From Bacteroidales bacterium (GTDB taxonomy: Bacteria > Bacteroidota > Bacteroidia > Bacteroidales > P3): a stretch of DNA of 40,026 bases. The notes under the pieces are model-generated. The model did no database searches and was not told the DNA's origin. It saw only the letters and a list, made by a program, of their open reading frames with translations. Below, piece by piece: positions 24,226-31,587 of this stretch (position 1 is the first letter of the stretch; every line of letters starts with the position of its first letter). The position numbers were made by a program, and so were the translations under genes. The stretch is taken from contig JAGCUU010000021.1 in assembly GCA_017962665.1 (NCBI GenBank), forward strand, positions 1 to 40,026, written 5' to 3'.

Positions 24226-25161
24226 ATGAACAAGAGACGTGTAATAGGTATAGGTGAGACGGTATTGGATATCCTTTTCAAGGATGACCAGCCACAGAAG
24301 GCCATTCCAGGAGGCTCGACCTTCAACAGCATCGTCTCGCTTGGACGTGCCGGTGTACCTTGCGCCATAGTGACAGAAGCGGGCGGTGACCATGTGGGTG
24401 ACTTGATTTGCAACTACCTAAAGGAGAACGGCGTGTCGACGGAGTATGTCTGCCGCCATGAGCATGTTAAGTCCCACATCTCGCTGGCTTTCCTCGATGA
24501 AAACAATGATGCGCAATATGTGTTCTACAAGGATCATGCGTCGGTGTCGCTGGACGGGAATCTGCCTGAGATTCACCGAGACGACATCGTGCTTTTTGGC
24601 TCCTTCTTCGCCATCAATCCTGTGATAAGGCCTGTCGTGGGTGGGATGCTGCATGCCGCACGCGAGACGGGAGCTTGGCTATACTACGATGTCAACTTCC
24701 GCAAGAACCATATTGCCGACCTGCCCGACGTGATGTGTAACATAGAGGAGAATATGTCATTGGCGGATGTGGTACGCGGTTCGATGGAGGACTTCGGCTA
24801 TTTATATGGGTTGCATGACGGAGAGGCCATCTATGAAAGGGTTAGTCGCCAGTTTAACAAAACCGCAGGCGAGTTGTCTGCGTACCAAACGCTGATATTG
24901 ACAGACGGTGCCAACCCCATACGTGTATACACCCCTGAAGGATGCGAAACCTTTCCTGTGCAGCCTGTGGAGACCGTCAGTACCGTGGGAGCCGGAGACA
25001 ACTTCAACGCCGGCTACGTCTACGCCATGATACAGGGGATGCAGGACCAAGCCGCACGTATTGAGATGGCTCAACGGTGGAGTCAAGATGTATGTCGCCA
25101 GATAGGAAACAACATAAGCGATGAGTTGGTCGCATTTATTGATACACTCAAGGGTAGGTGA
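24226..25161 (+). CDS. PfkB-family carbohydrate kinase
   Basis: 311 residues from ATG 24226; a TTG four codons earlier is possible but gives no family residues. It begins RRVIGIGETVLDILF and has the PfkB substrate motif PGGSTFNSIVSLGRAG and the C-terminal signature STVGAGDNFNAGYVYAM, whose Asp is the catalytic base. A YYDVNFRKN stretch in mid-protein is typical of fructokinase-like members. It phosphorylates a sugar, probably fructose or a related ketose, with ATP; the exact substrate cannot be read. It is 16 nt after nadE, so likely in the same transcript. Confidence 0.9.
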   Translation: MNKRRVIGIGETVLDILFKDDQPQKAIPGGSTFNSIVSLGRAGVPCAIVTEAGGDHVGDLICNYLKENGVSTEYVCRHEHVKSHISLAFLDENNDAQYVFYKDHASVSLDGNLPEIHRDDIVLFGSFFAINPVIRPVVGGMLHAARETGAWLYYDVNFRKNHIADLPDVMCNIEENMSLADVVRGSMEDFGYLYGLHDGEAIYERVSRQFNKTAGELSAYQTLILTDGANPIRVYTPEGCETFPVQPVETVSTVGAGDNFNAGYVYAMIQGMQDQAARIEMAQRWSQDVCRQIGNNISDELVAFIDTLKGR

Positions 25162-25176
25162 TGACACTGAAAAAAA

Positions 25177-25208
25177 TTTCTGTTATTGTCGGATTAACAT
25201 TATCTTTG
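25177..25208 (+). promoter_or_regulatory. promoter for ftcD
   Basis: TATCTTTG at 25201-25208 matches the -7 consensus exactly. TTTC at 25177-25180, 20 bp upstream, is one base from TTTG. The expected start near 25214 leaves about a 50-nt leader before ATG 25267. Confidence 0.7.
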
Positions 25209-25266
25209 CAAAACTGACAAGGAATAAACAAATATATATAGAATTCTAAAAATAAATATAATAGAT

Positions 25267-26964
25267 ATGAAACAATTGATAGAATGTGTACCCAATATCA
25301 GCGAGGGACGCGACATGAATATCATCAATCAGGTTACTGCCGAGATCGAAAAGGTCGAGGGTGTAAAACTGCTTGACGTTGATCCCGGTGCAACAACCAA
25401 CCGTACGGTTATTACATTTGTTGGAGAACCCGAACAGGCTTGTGAGGCCGCTTTCCGCGTTGTCAAAAAAGCTGCCGAACTTATTGATATGCGTCAGCAT
25501 CACGGTGCTCATCCGCGTCAGGGTGCCACCGATGTCTGCCCCCTCATTCCCGTGAGCAATATCTCTATGGAAGAGACTGTCGAGTATGCCCATAAGTTGG
25601 CTGAACGTATTGGCAATGAGCTGCAAATACCTATTTATTGCTACGAGAATGCCGCCAAGCTGCCCGAGCGCCGCAATCTGGCTTACTGCCGCACCGGCGA
25701 GTATGAGAGCCTCTCTACACGTCTGGGCAGTGACCAATGGAAACCTGACTATGGTCCCAACGCATGGAACGACCATGTGGCACAAACCGGTGCTACACAG
25801 GTGGGTGCACGCGATTTCCTCGTGGCCATCAACTATAACCTCAACACAACTTCCACCCGCCGTGCCAACGCCATAGCTTTTGACGTTCGTGAGAAGGGTC
25901 GTCCTATGCGTGAAGGCGGTAAGCCCTCCGGCAAGCCGATGAAGGACGAAATTGGCAAGACTATCATGATTCCCGGCACACTCAAAGGTACCAAGGCTAT
26001 AGGCTGGTATATTGAGGATTACGGTATCGCACAGGTTTCTATGAATATCACTTCCATCAAGGTTGCTCCTGTACATCTCTGTTTCGACGAGGTGTGTCGT
26101 TGTGCTGCAAACAGGGGACTGCGTGTTACTGGATGCGAGATTGTCGGTCTGATTCCTAAGAGCGTTCTTATTGATGCCGGCAAATATTACCTTGCAAAAC
26201 AGCGTCGTTCCCTTGGTGTCAGCGAGGATGAAATTATGAAGGTCGCTATCAAGTCTATGGGTCTTGACGATCTTAAACCCTTCAATCCCAAAGAGAAAGT
26301 TATTGAATTCCTTATCGAGGACAATAGTCAGAAGAAGCTTGTTGACTTGACCTGCACCGGTTTCTGTGAAGAGACGGCTTCGGAAAGTCCCGCCCCGGGT
26401 GGTGGTTCGGTGAGCGCATATATGGGTGCCCTTGCTGCTTCCCTGGGAACAATGGTTGCCAACCTTACTGGTGGTAAGGCTGCCTACGATGACGAATGGG
26501 AGAAGTTCAGCGACGTCGCAGTACATGGACAGCAACTCAAAAACGACTTGTTGCACCTTGTCGACGAGGATACCAATGCGTTCAACAAGATTATGAATGC
26601 CTTCGGACTTCCTAAAAAGACCGACGAGGAGAAAGCTGCCCGCAGTGCCGCCATTCAGGAGGCCACCAAGTTCGCTACGGAGGTTCCTTTCCAGACCATG
26701 CAAAAGGCTTTCGAGACTTTCGAGGTCTGCCGTGCTATGGTAGAGTGGGGCAATCCCGCCAGTGTCACTGACGGAGGCGTTGGTGCTCTTGCTGCACGCA
26801 GCGCCGTCATGGGTGCCCACCTCAATGTCAAGATTAATGCCAGTAGCCTAAAGGACGAAGCTTTCAAGAACGACATCCTCTCCAAGGCTGCAGCTATCGA
26901 GGCGGCAGCAATTAAGGAAGAATCTGAAATTCTGGTAATTGTCAACGAGAAGATAGGTCTCTGA
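25267..26964 (+). CDS. ftcD: bifunctional glutamate formimidoyltransferase / formimidoyl-THF cyclodeaminase
   Basis: 565 residues, the full fused length. Residues 1-~325 are the transferase: LIECVPNISEGRD opening, HHGAHPRQGATDVCPLIPV with the catalytic His near position 80, and RPMREGGKPSGKPMKDE. Residues ~335-565 are the cyclodeaminase: CEETASESPAPGGGSVSAYM and the Asp-rich helix of the four-helix family. The fused protein moves the formimino group from formiminoglutamate (histidine breakdown) to tetrahydrofolate and then releases ammonia, feeding 5,10-methenyl-THF into one-carbon metabolism. It stands alone with its own promoter and terminator; other histidine-degradation genes are not in this window. 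Confidence 0.96.
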   Translation: MKQLIECVPNISEGRDMNIINQVTAEIEKVEGVKLLDVDPGATTNRTVITFVGEPEQACEAAFRVVKKAAELIDMRQHHGAHPRQGATDVCPLIPVSNISMEETVEYAHKLAERIGNELQIPIYCYENAAKLPERRNLAYCRTGEYESLSTRLGSDQWKPDYGPNAWNDHVAQTGATQVGARDFLVAINYNLNTTSTRRANAIAFDVREKGRPMREGGKPSGKPMKDEIGKTIMIPGTLKGTKAIGWYIEDYGIAQVSMNITSIKVAPVHLCFDEVCRCAANRGLRVTGCEIVGLIPKSVLIDAGKYYLAKQRRSLGVSEDEIMKVAIKSMGLDDLKPFNPKEKVIEFLIEDNSQKKLVDLTCTGFCEETASESPAPGGGSVSAYMGALAASLGTMVANLTGGKAAYDDEWEKFSDVAVHGQQLKNDLLHLVDEDTNAFNKIMNAFGLPKKTDEEKAARSAAIQEATKFATEVPFQTMQKAFETFEVCRAMVEWGNPASVTDGGVGALAARSAVMGAHLNVKINASSLKDEAFKNDILSKAAAIEAAAIKEESEILVIVNEKIGL

Positions 26965-27012
26965 TGATGATACTGCCGATTCCTTCACGAGAATCGAATA
27001 TTTTATAACAGC

Positions 27013-27054
27013 AAATGCGTGAGGTTTGAATTTTCAAATCTCACGCATTTTTTT
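27013..27054 (+). terminator. rho-independent terminator after ftcD
   Basis: AAATGCGTGAGGTTTGAA (27013-27030) pairs with the complementary arm ending at 27050 (TTCAAATCTCACGCATTT) across a 2-nt loop, with one G-U pair, and is followed by a T-run through 27054. It is one of the strongest hairpins in the window. Confidence 0.93.
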
Positions 27055-27122
27055 AGAAACAGTTTTTAATTGTCTCTATAGGGTGGGGTAGAGGTTTCTT
27101 TCCCCGCGGTTGACTGTTATGC

Positions 27123-27245
27123 TTATTCCGTCACAACATTTTCTGCAATAGAGCCACGATAGGCCGGGCAGGTTTTGTGTGAACAAGAGGATACCAAAAC
27201 GGCAAACAGCAAAACAACAGATGCGATAGCAATGCTTTTTTTCAT
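27123..27245 (-). CDS. 40-residue lipoprotein
   Basis: A short open frame from ATG (complement of 27243-27245) to TAA (27123-27125). The peptide begins MKKSIAIASVVLLFAVLVSS and then has the lipobox Cys21, followed by SHKTCPAYRG and ending VVTE. The n-region, hydrophobic core and lipobox VSSC are textbook. The mature part has only 20 residues, with a second Cys (Cys26). Bacteroidales genomes carry many such miniature lipoproteins without known role. It sits opposite the XRE regulator across a ~590-nt region full of operator-like sites, so it may be co-regulated. Confidence 0.68.
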   Translation of the reverse strand: MKKSIAIASVVLLFAVLVSSCSHKTCPAYRGSIAENVVTE

Positions 27246-27433
27246 TGTTTGATGTATTAATATTTTTTATTGTTAGACATAACGCATTTTTTTTGTTTAG
27301 CGTATACAACAAGCAAAAAAAAATTAATCAGTCCCTGCTTGCAAAAATTTGCTTCTAATAGACGATTGGACTCTGGAACGACAAATAATATGCAAATAGG
27401 GGAGATAAGCGATTATACGCGTTTTTTTTATAA

Positions 27434-27514
27434 TTACAAATGTGTATTACGTTCATATATTACAAATGTAAATACATACAAATGTCATTACATTTGTAAT
27501 GTTTACAAATGTAA
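27434..27514. promoter_or_regulatory. operator array, upstream cluster of five sites
   Basis: Five copies of the dyad TTACA-N2-TGTAA: 27434-27445 (right arm imperfect), 27460-27471 (perfect), 27476-27487 (imperfect), 27488-27499 (perfect, TT centre) and 27503-27514 (perfect). Two adjoin without a gap. The sites sit between the divergent 40-residue lipoprotein gene and the XRE regulator gene. Iterated dyads before an XRE gene suggest self-regulated cooperative binding. Confidence 0.7.
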
Positions 27515-27740
27515 TCGATATATTTATGTATTTCACTCATTGTAATGTACTCTAATATTTTAAATATAGTTTAAAATATTAATTTTATACATATTATATA
27601 AATATATTAAAGTGATTATATAACAATTTGTCTGATTCTATGGCAGAATTACTCCGCTATTTTATAATTATAAATAATTGTATGTATAACATTGAGATAA
27701 CTCTATATATTTAAAGTTATGATTTGATATTACTATGTGT

Positions 27741-27822
27741 TTACAAATGTACGATTATAGATATTACAAATGTTTTTAAAAATATTTGTATTTTTGTAAA
27801 ATTAAACTATTTACAAATATAA
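27741..27822. promoter_or_regulatory. operator array, promoter-proximal cluster, and XRE promoter
   Basis: Three more TTACAAATGT-type sites lie at 27741-27752, 27764-27775 and 27811-27822 (TTACAAATATAA variant). A -7 element TATTTTTG stands at 27789-27796, so the site at 27764-27775 covers the -33 region and the one at 27811-27822 lies just after the expected start near 27802. This placement fits autorepression of the gene at 27833. Confidence 0.65.
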
Positions 27823-27832
27823 ATGTAAAAAT

Positions 27833-28324
27833 ATGGTTGACAGGATAAATCTTATTTTAAAGGCCAAAAATATCACTCCAAAACAGTTTGCGGAAGAGAT
27901 AGGAATACAGCCTTCCGGAATGTCTCATATTTTGTCGGAGCGTAACAGGCCGAGTTTGGATTTTGTAATGAAGGTCATCAACCGCTATCCGGAGATAGAT
28001 ATAAAATGGTTAATACTTGGAGAGGGAGAAATGTATACCTCGGTGTCGTCTCCTCAACAAAGGATGCCTGTCCCCGATCTTTTCAGTCTGTCGGAAAGCG
28101 AACCTGAAGTTATAGTCGAGGAGAATCCCGTAGAGTCGGCCACCCCTGCTGACGAAGTCGTGGAGGAGCCTCAGAAAGAGGAAAAAATAGTTGAGGAATG
28201 CAAGGTTGAGGAACGTAATAATGCTGAATGTCAAGTTGTTCAGTCGGAAAAAAGGATTCAAAAAATCCTTATTATCTACGACGATCAGACGTTCTCAATG
28301 ATATATCCTGAAAAGAGGGAATAA
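27833..28324 (+). CDS. XRE-family helix-turn-helix regulator with acidic linker
   Basis: 163 residues. Residues 1-~65 are a Cro/C1-type HTH: INLILKAKNITPKQFAEEIG, then IQPSGMSHILSERNRPSLDF and INRYPEIDIKWLILGEGEMY, typical of Bacteroidetes XRE regulators. Residues ~95-145 are a low-complexity Glu/Val/Pro linker (VEEPQKEEKIVEECKVEE). The last ~20 residues (KRIQKILIIYDDQTFSMIY) form a short conserved-looking tail. It probably binds the TTACA-N2-TGTAA dyads directly upstream. Its stop codon overlaps the T-tract region of the SRP RNA gene on the other strand. Confidence 0.88.
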   Translation: MVDRINLILKAKNITPKQFAEEIGIQPSGMSHILSERNRPSLDFVMKVINRYPEIDIKWLILGEGEMYTSVSSPQQRMPVPDLFSLSESEPEVIVEENPVESATPADEVVEEPQKEEKIVEECKVEERNNAECQVVQSEKRIQKILIIYDDQTFSMIYPEKRE

Positions 28325-28330
28325 AAAAAA

Positions 28331-28426
28331 GGGTAAGCTGTTTATATCGCGCCGCTACAACCAAACACCCTTGCTGTATTCCTACCCTGGGGGATTCAAT
28401 GGGAGCTGGCCGTATAAGACTTACCC
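28331..28426 (-). ncRNA. ffs: SRP RNA (4.5S-type)
   Basis: Read on the minus strand, the ends GGGTAAG (28426-28420) and CTTACCC (28337-28331) close the molecule. The apical region reads CAGGGTAGGAATACAGCAAG: the invariant SRP core AGG - stem - GGAA tetraloop - stem - AGCA, with GTA/TAC as the small stem. About 96 nt long, followed by a U-run on the minus strand (28330-28323). It binds Ffh and targets membrane and secreted proteins co-translationally. Confidence 0.88.
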
Positions 28427-28431
28427 GAATG

Positions 28432-28462
28432 CAAAAGTACTATTTTTTTGTAATGTGGCAAA
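28432..28462 (-). promoter_or_regulatory. promoter of the SRP RNA gene
   Basis: On the minus strand TTTG (complement of 28459-28462), a 19-bp spacer and TACTTTTG (28439-28432) match the Bacteroidetes consensus with no mismatch. The predicted start, 5-6 nt on, coincides with the first G of the RNA at 28426. Confidence 0.85.
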
Positions 28463-28518
28463 TTAATTTTTTCAATTAAAATATATTTGCCTAAAATCCA
28501 AAAATATAAAAAATGAAC

Positions 28519-28552
28519 AAAAAACCGGTGGACTGTTTTTGCCACCGGTTTT
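28519..28552 (-). terminator. terminator after mltG
   Basis: AAAACCGGTGG (28521-28531) pairs with CCACCGGTTTT (28542-28552) around a 10-nt loop. On the minus strand the stem is followed by a T-run (TTTTTTG at 28524-28518), placing it at the end of mltG. Confidence 0.88.
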
Positions 28553-28563
28553 AGTATCTGTTT

Positions 28564-29631
28564 TCAGTAGATTTTACGCCGATTCAGGGCGTCATGGAAA
28601 GCTTGGGCGTTGGCGTTGTGCTGTGCGAGGTTGGTGGCGAAAGCATGCCGTCCCGAGAAGTCTGCTTTGGCACAGAAGTAAAGATAGTCACTTTGTCTGT
28701 CGGCCAATACTGCATCGATTGAAGATGTTCCTGGAATGCAAATTGGTCCCGGAGGCAACCCTCTATATTTGTAGGTGTTGTATGGGCTCTCGGTCTCCAT
28801 GTGTTTGTTGAGTATGCGTTTGAGGGTGAAATCCCCTACTGCGTATTTCAATGTCGGATCGGCTTGAAGTAGCATATTCTTTCTTAGTCTGTTAAGATAT
28901 ACGCTGGCAATTAGTTCCTTTTCATCGTCTTTGTTTGTCTCTTCGTCAACAATTGATGCAAGAGTGGTCACTTCTACAGGTGTTAGTTTCATGGCCTTGC
29001 ATTTGGAGAGGCGCTTGTCCCAGAATTTCTCGCTTTCGCGATGCATACGGTCGAGGAATTTGCCTGTAGAGGTATTCCAGTATATGTCGTATGTATTGCG
29101 GGCAAACATGGCGATAATTGTTTTGGGAGTGTAGCCGTATGAGGCGCAGACGCTGTCGTCTTCAAGTAACGCGAGTAAAGTGTCACCGTTGAATTCCAGT
29201 CTTTTGCCAAGGTAATCGCACATTTGTTTTTTCGTGCGGTATTTCCCAATGGTGACATGGATTGGATCCTGGTTGCCATAGTAAAGTTTTGTAAGAGTGT
29301 TCCATAGGTTCATCTCGGGTTTTAGTATATAGCATCCACCCTTGACATTGTCTTTGTAGTGGCGCAGTCGTGCCATAATGTTGAATAAGGTTTGGCTTCC
29401 GATGCAGTTGTTGACGGTTAGTGAATCAACAACAGCCTCGTACGTTGAGCCTGAAGGAATGTAGAGGGTGACTGTTTCGCGGTTCGACAACTTTTGTCCT
29501 TTCATGAACAAGAGGGAGGCGACAATGCCTGCGAGTATCAGTATGGCTATGACGGCGACAATAGTGTTAAGCTTTTTGCCGCTTTTCTTCTTTTTATTGT
29601 TTTTCTTTGTTTTAACTCTTTTCTTCGTCAT
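28564..29631 (-). CDS. mltG: endolytic murein transglycosylase MltG (YceG-like)
   Basis: 355 residues from ATG at 29629-29631, which gives MTKKRVKTKKNN, a basic cytoplasmic start before the transmembrane helix (~23-43, TIVAVIAILILAGIVASLLF). The longer frame upstream overlaps the GNAT gene and has no family match. The catalytic region reads LASIVDEETNKDDEKELIAS, then VYLNRLRKNMLLQADPTLKYAVGDF and YNTYKYRGLPPGPICIPG, all diagnostic. It cleaves nascent glycan strands and so sets glycan length in the periplasm. Where many relatives have Glu-Glu or Glu-Lys after SIV, this one has Asp-Glu. Its 5' end overlaps the GNAT gene by 20 nt. Confidence 0.93.
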   Translation of the reverse strand: MTKKRVKTKKNNKKKKSGKKLNTIVAVIAILILAGIVASLLFMKGQKLSNRETVTLYIPSGSTYEAVVDSLTVNNCIGSQTLFNIMARLRHYKDNVKGGCYILKPEMNLWNTLTKLYYGNQDPIHVTIGKYRTKKQMCDYLGKRLEFNGDTLLALLEDDSVCASYGYTPKTIIAMFARNTYDIYWNTSTGKFLDRMHRESEKFWDKRLSKCKAMKLTPVEVTTLASIVDEETNKDDEKELIASVYLNRLRKNMLLQADPTLKYAVGDFTLKRILNKHMETESPYNTYKYRGLPPGPICIPGTSSIDAVLADRQSDYLYFCAKADFSGRHAFATNLAQHNANAQAFHDALNRRKIY

Positions 29632-30136
29632 TATCAAGTATTTTCTGGTATGAGAAGGCGTCTGCCCATGAGCCGTTGGCCCAAACCCAATCGTGCAGAG
29701 TACCACATCTGAGATACCCTGCCTTTTCGAACAGACTGATGCTTTCGTTGTTGTCGGCTGTTACAATGCTGTGGAGTTGGTGGAGCGCGAGGTGGGTGGA
29801 TGCAAATTCTTCAAGTGCATGAAGTATGGCAAAGCCATAGCCTTTGTTGCGCATGGAGCTGTCGACCAAAATGCCTACGGATGCCCTATGGTGAAATGGG
29901 TCAAAGTCGTAAATGTCGACGCATCCTACAGGCTCGCCTGTTTCGTTGTCAGCCATAAGACGCAGTTGACGGGATGTATAGATGTCAGTGTCGCTGCTTT
30001 CGTCGATGAATTTCTGGAGTGCATGACGGGAAAAAGGCTGATGTGCGGCACTGTATATCCATATTGCAGGGTCGTTCTCCCAGCGGTAGATGGCGTCGAT
30101 ATCGCCAGGCTCAATAGCTCTTAATGTGATTTTCAT
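29612..30136 (-). CDS. GNAT-family N-acetyltransferase
   Basis: 174 residues. It starts with MKITLRAIEPGDIDAIYRWEN, typical of RimJ/RimL- or SpeG-like GNATs. The acetyl-CoA-binding motif A is VGILVDSSMRNKGYGFAILH near 87-106, and SISLFEKAGYLRCGTLHDWV follows at 131-151. It transfers an acetyl group from acetyl-CoA to an amine; in this subgroup the substrate may be a polyamine or a protein N-terminus, which the sequence does not settle. It overlaps mltG by 20 nt and is divergent from nfeD. Confidence 0.88.
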   Translation of the reverse strand: MKITLRAIEPGDIDAIYRWENDPAIWIYSAAHQPFSRHALQKFIDESSDTDIYTSRQLRLMADNETGEPVGCVDIYDFDPFHHRASVGILVDSSMRNKGYGFAILHALEEFASTHLALHQLHSIVTADNNESISLFEKAGYLRCGTLHDWVWANGSWADAFSYQKILDNDEEKS

Positions 30137-30229
30137 TCTTTGAAAACGACCTTAAATATTATTTATTGTATTCAATATATAATAAAAACGCCAAGATGTC
30201 GTTTAAGAAAAAGCAATAATAGTCAATAT

Positions 30230-31585
30230 ATGAATAAAAAATCAGGTTTTTGGAAATCGTTTTTTATCGCTGTGCTCATGGTGTTGCCGATGGTGTCTCA
30301 TGCACAGAACGGTAAGAAATTAGTTTATCAGTTTGCTATAGACGAAGAAATAGCACCTCCGGCATCGCTGCGTGTAGAGAAAGCCATGGAGGAGGCCAAG
30401 GAAATTAAGGCCGACATAATCGTTGTGCATATCAACACATTTGGAGGCACTCTTGACGATGCTGACAAGATTCGTACTGCATTTTTGGAATCTGAAATAC
30501 CCATATATGCTTATATTGACAACAATGCCGCATCTGCAGGTGCGCTGATTTCGATTGCCTGTGATTCCATATATATGCACAGCGGTTCGTCGATAGGGGC
30601 TGCCACCGTGGTGAACCAGACAGGAGAGGTGCAGCCTGACAAATACCAGAGTTATATGCGTTCGCTTATGCGTGCCACCGCTGAAGCCCGCGGTCGCCGC
30701 CCCGATATCGCACAGGCAATGGTGGACCCTGACATCTTTGTGGCAGGTATCAGTGACAGCGGCAAGGTGCTGACTTTCACTACAAGTGAGGCTGTTCAAT
30801 ATGGATTCTGCGAGGCCGAGGTCGAGAATGTCAAAACGTTGCTGAGCCATGCCGGTGTCAATGAGTATACTATCCAGGAACAGCGTTATACGTTTATAGA
30901 CAAGGTTATAGGTTTTCTTGTTAATCCTATAGTCTCGGGATTATTGATAATGCTGATTATCGGTGGTATCTATTTTGAACTGCAGCAACCTGGTATAGGG
31001 TTCCCGCTTATATTAGCCCTTTCTGCGGCAGCACTCTATTTCGCACCGCTTTATCTTGACGGACTGGCGACCTATTGGGAGATAATTATTTTTATCATAG
31101 GTCTGGTTTTGATAGCTTTGGAGATATTTGTTTTTCCGGGATTCGGTGTCTCCGGAGTTATGGGCATAATCTGCGTTGTGACGGGGCTGGCGTTTAGTAT
31201 GGTGGGTAATGTAGGATTCGATTTCTCGGGCGTACCCACAGGAATGTTCGGTAACAGGTTGATGGTAACTTTGGTCTCGTTTGCTGTAGCATTGCCGCTG
31301 AGCATGTATTTGGGGAAAAAACTGTTTGAGAGTACACTGTTTGGTGGGCTGGCACTGAACACGGTGCAGAACACGAACGAGGGTTATACCGTAGCCGTAG
31401 AGCAGGAAAAGACGCTGATGGGCAAAGAGGGCATTGCGGCGACGATATTGCGTCCTGCAGGAAAGATTGTGATTGATGGCAAATATTATGATGCTGTCGC
31501 TCAGATAAGTTACATTGAGAAGGGGACACCGGTGGAAGTGATAGACTATGTGAACGGCAGTTTGGTGGTTAACATAAAGGGATAG
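30230..31585 (+). CDS. NfeD-type membrane serine protease
   Basis: 451 residues from ATG 30230 (MNKKSGFWKSFFIAVLMVLP, a signal peptide ending near SHAQ). The upstream in-frame ATG at 30140 would add 30 unrelated residues. The N-terminal ~210 residues are a ClpP-like S49 fold with INTFGGTLDDADKI and NAASAGALI carrying the likely catalytic Ser; a Lys in PDKYQSYMRSLMRATAEARG is the likely dyad partner. Several membrane helices follow (~235-370) and an NfeD OB-fold domain ends the protein (~385-451). The family cleaves hydrophobic segments of stomatin partners. The ABC transporter gene starts 2 nt after its stop codon. Confidence 0.92.
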   Translation: MNKKSGFWKSFFIAVLMVLPMVSHAQNGKKLVYQFAIDEEIAPPASLRVEKAMEEAKEIKADIIVVHINTFGGTLDDADKIRTAFLESEIPIYAYIDNNAASAGALISIACDSIYMHSGSSIGAATVVNQTGEVQPDKYQSYMRSLMRATAEARGRRPDIAQAMVDPDIFVAGISDSGKVLTFTTSEAVQYGFCEAEVENVKTLLSHAGVNEYTIQEQRYTFIDKVIGFLVNPIVSGLLIMLIIGGIYFELQQPGIGFPLILALSAAALYFAPLYLDGLATYWEIIIFIIGLVLIALEIFVFPGFGVSGVMGIICVVTGLAFSMVGNVGFDFSGVPTGMFGNRLMVTLVSFAVALPLSMYLGKKLFESTLFGGLALNTVQNTNEGYTVAVEQEKTLMGKEGIAATILRPAGKIVIDGKYYDAVAQISYIEKGTPVEVIDYVNGSLVVNIKG

Positions 31586-31587
31586 CT

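Noticed and set aside
25246-26820. 524-codon minus-strand frame opposite ftcD
   Set aside because: Antisense shadow of ftcD; composition is Ser/Thr/Leu-rich and shows no domain.
27076-27312. 78-codon minus-strand frame overlapping the 40-residue lipoprotein
   Set aside because: A different frame of the same DNA gives a textbook lipoprotein signal; this frame is Cys-rich noise.
27270-27545. 91-codon plus-strand frame across the operator array
   Set aside because: The peptide follows the TTACAAATGT repeats (Tyr-Lys-Cys stretches), has no start context and no relative.
27434-27822. Operator array considered as a CRISPR or a replication origin
   Set aside because: Units are 12-bp dyads with irregular 12-250 bp spacing, not CRISPR repeats, and they do not match DnaA boxes (TTATCCACA type).
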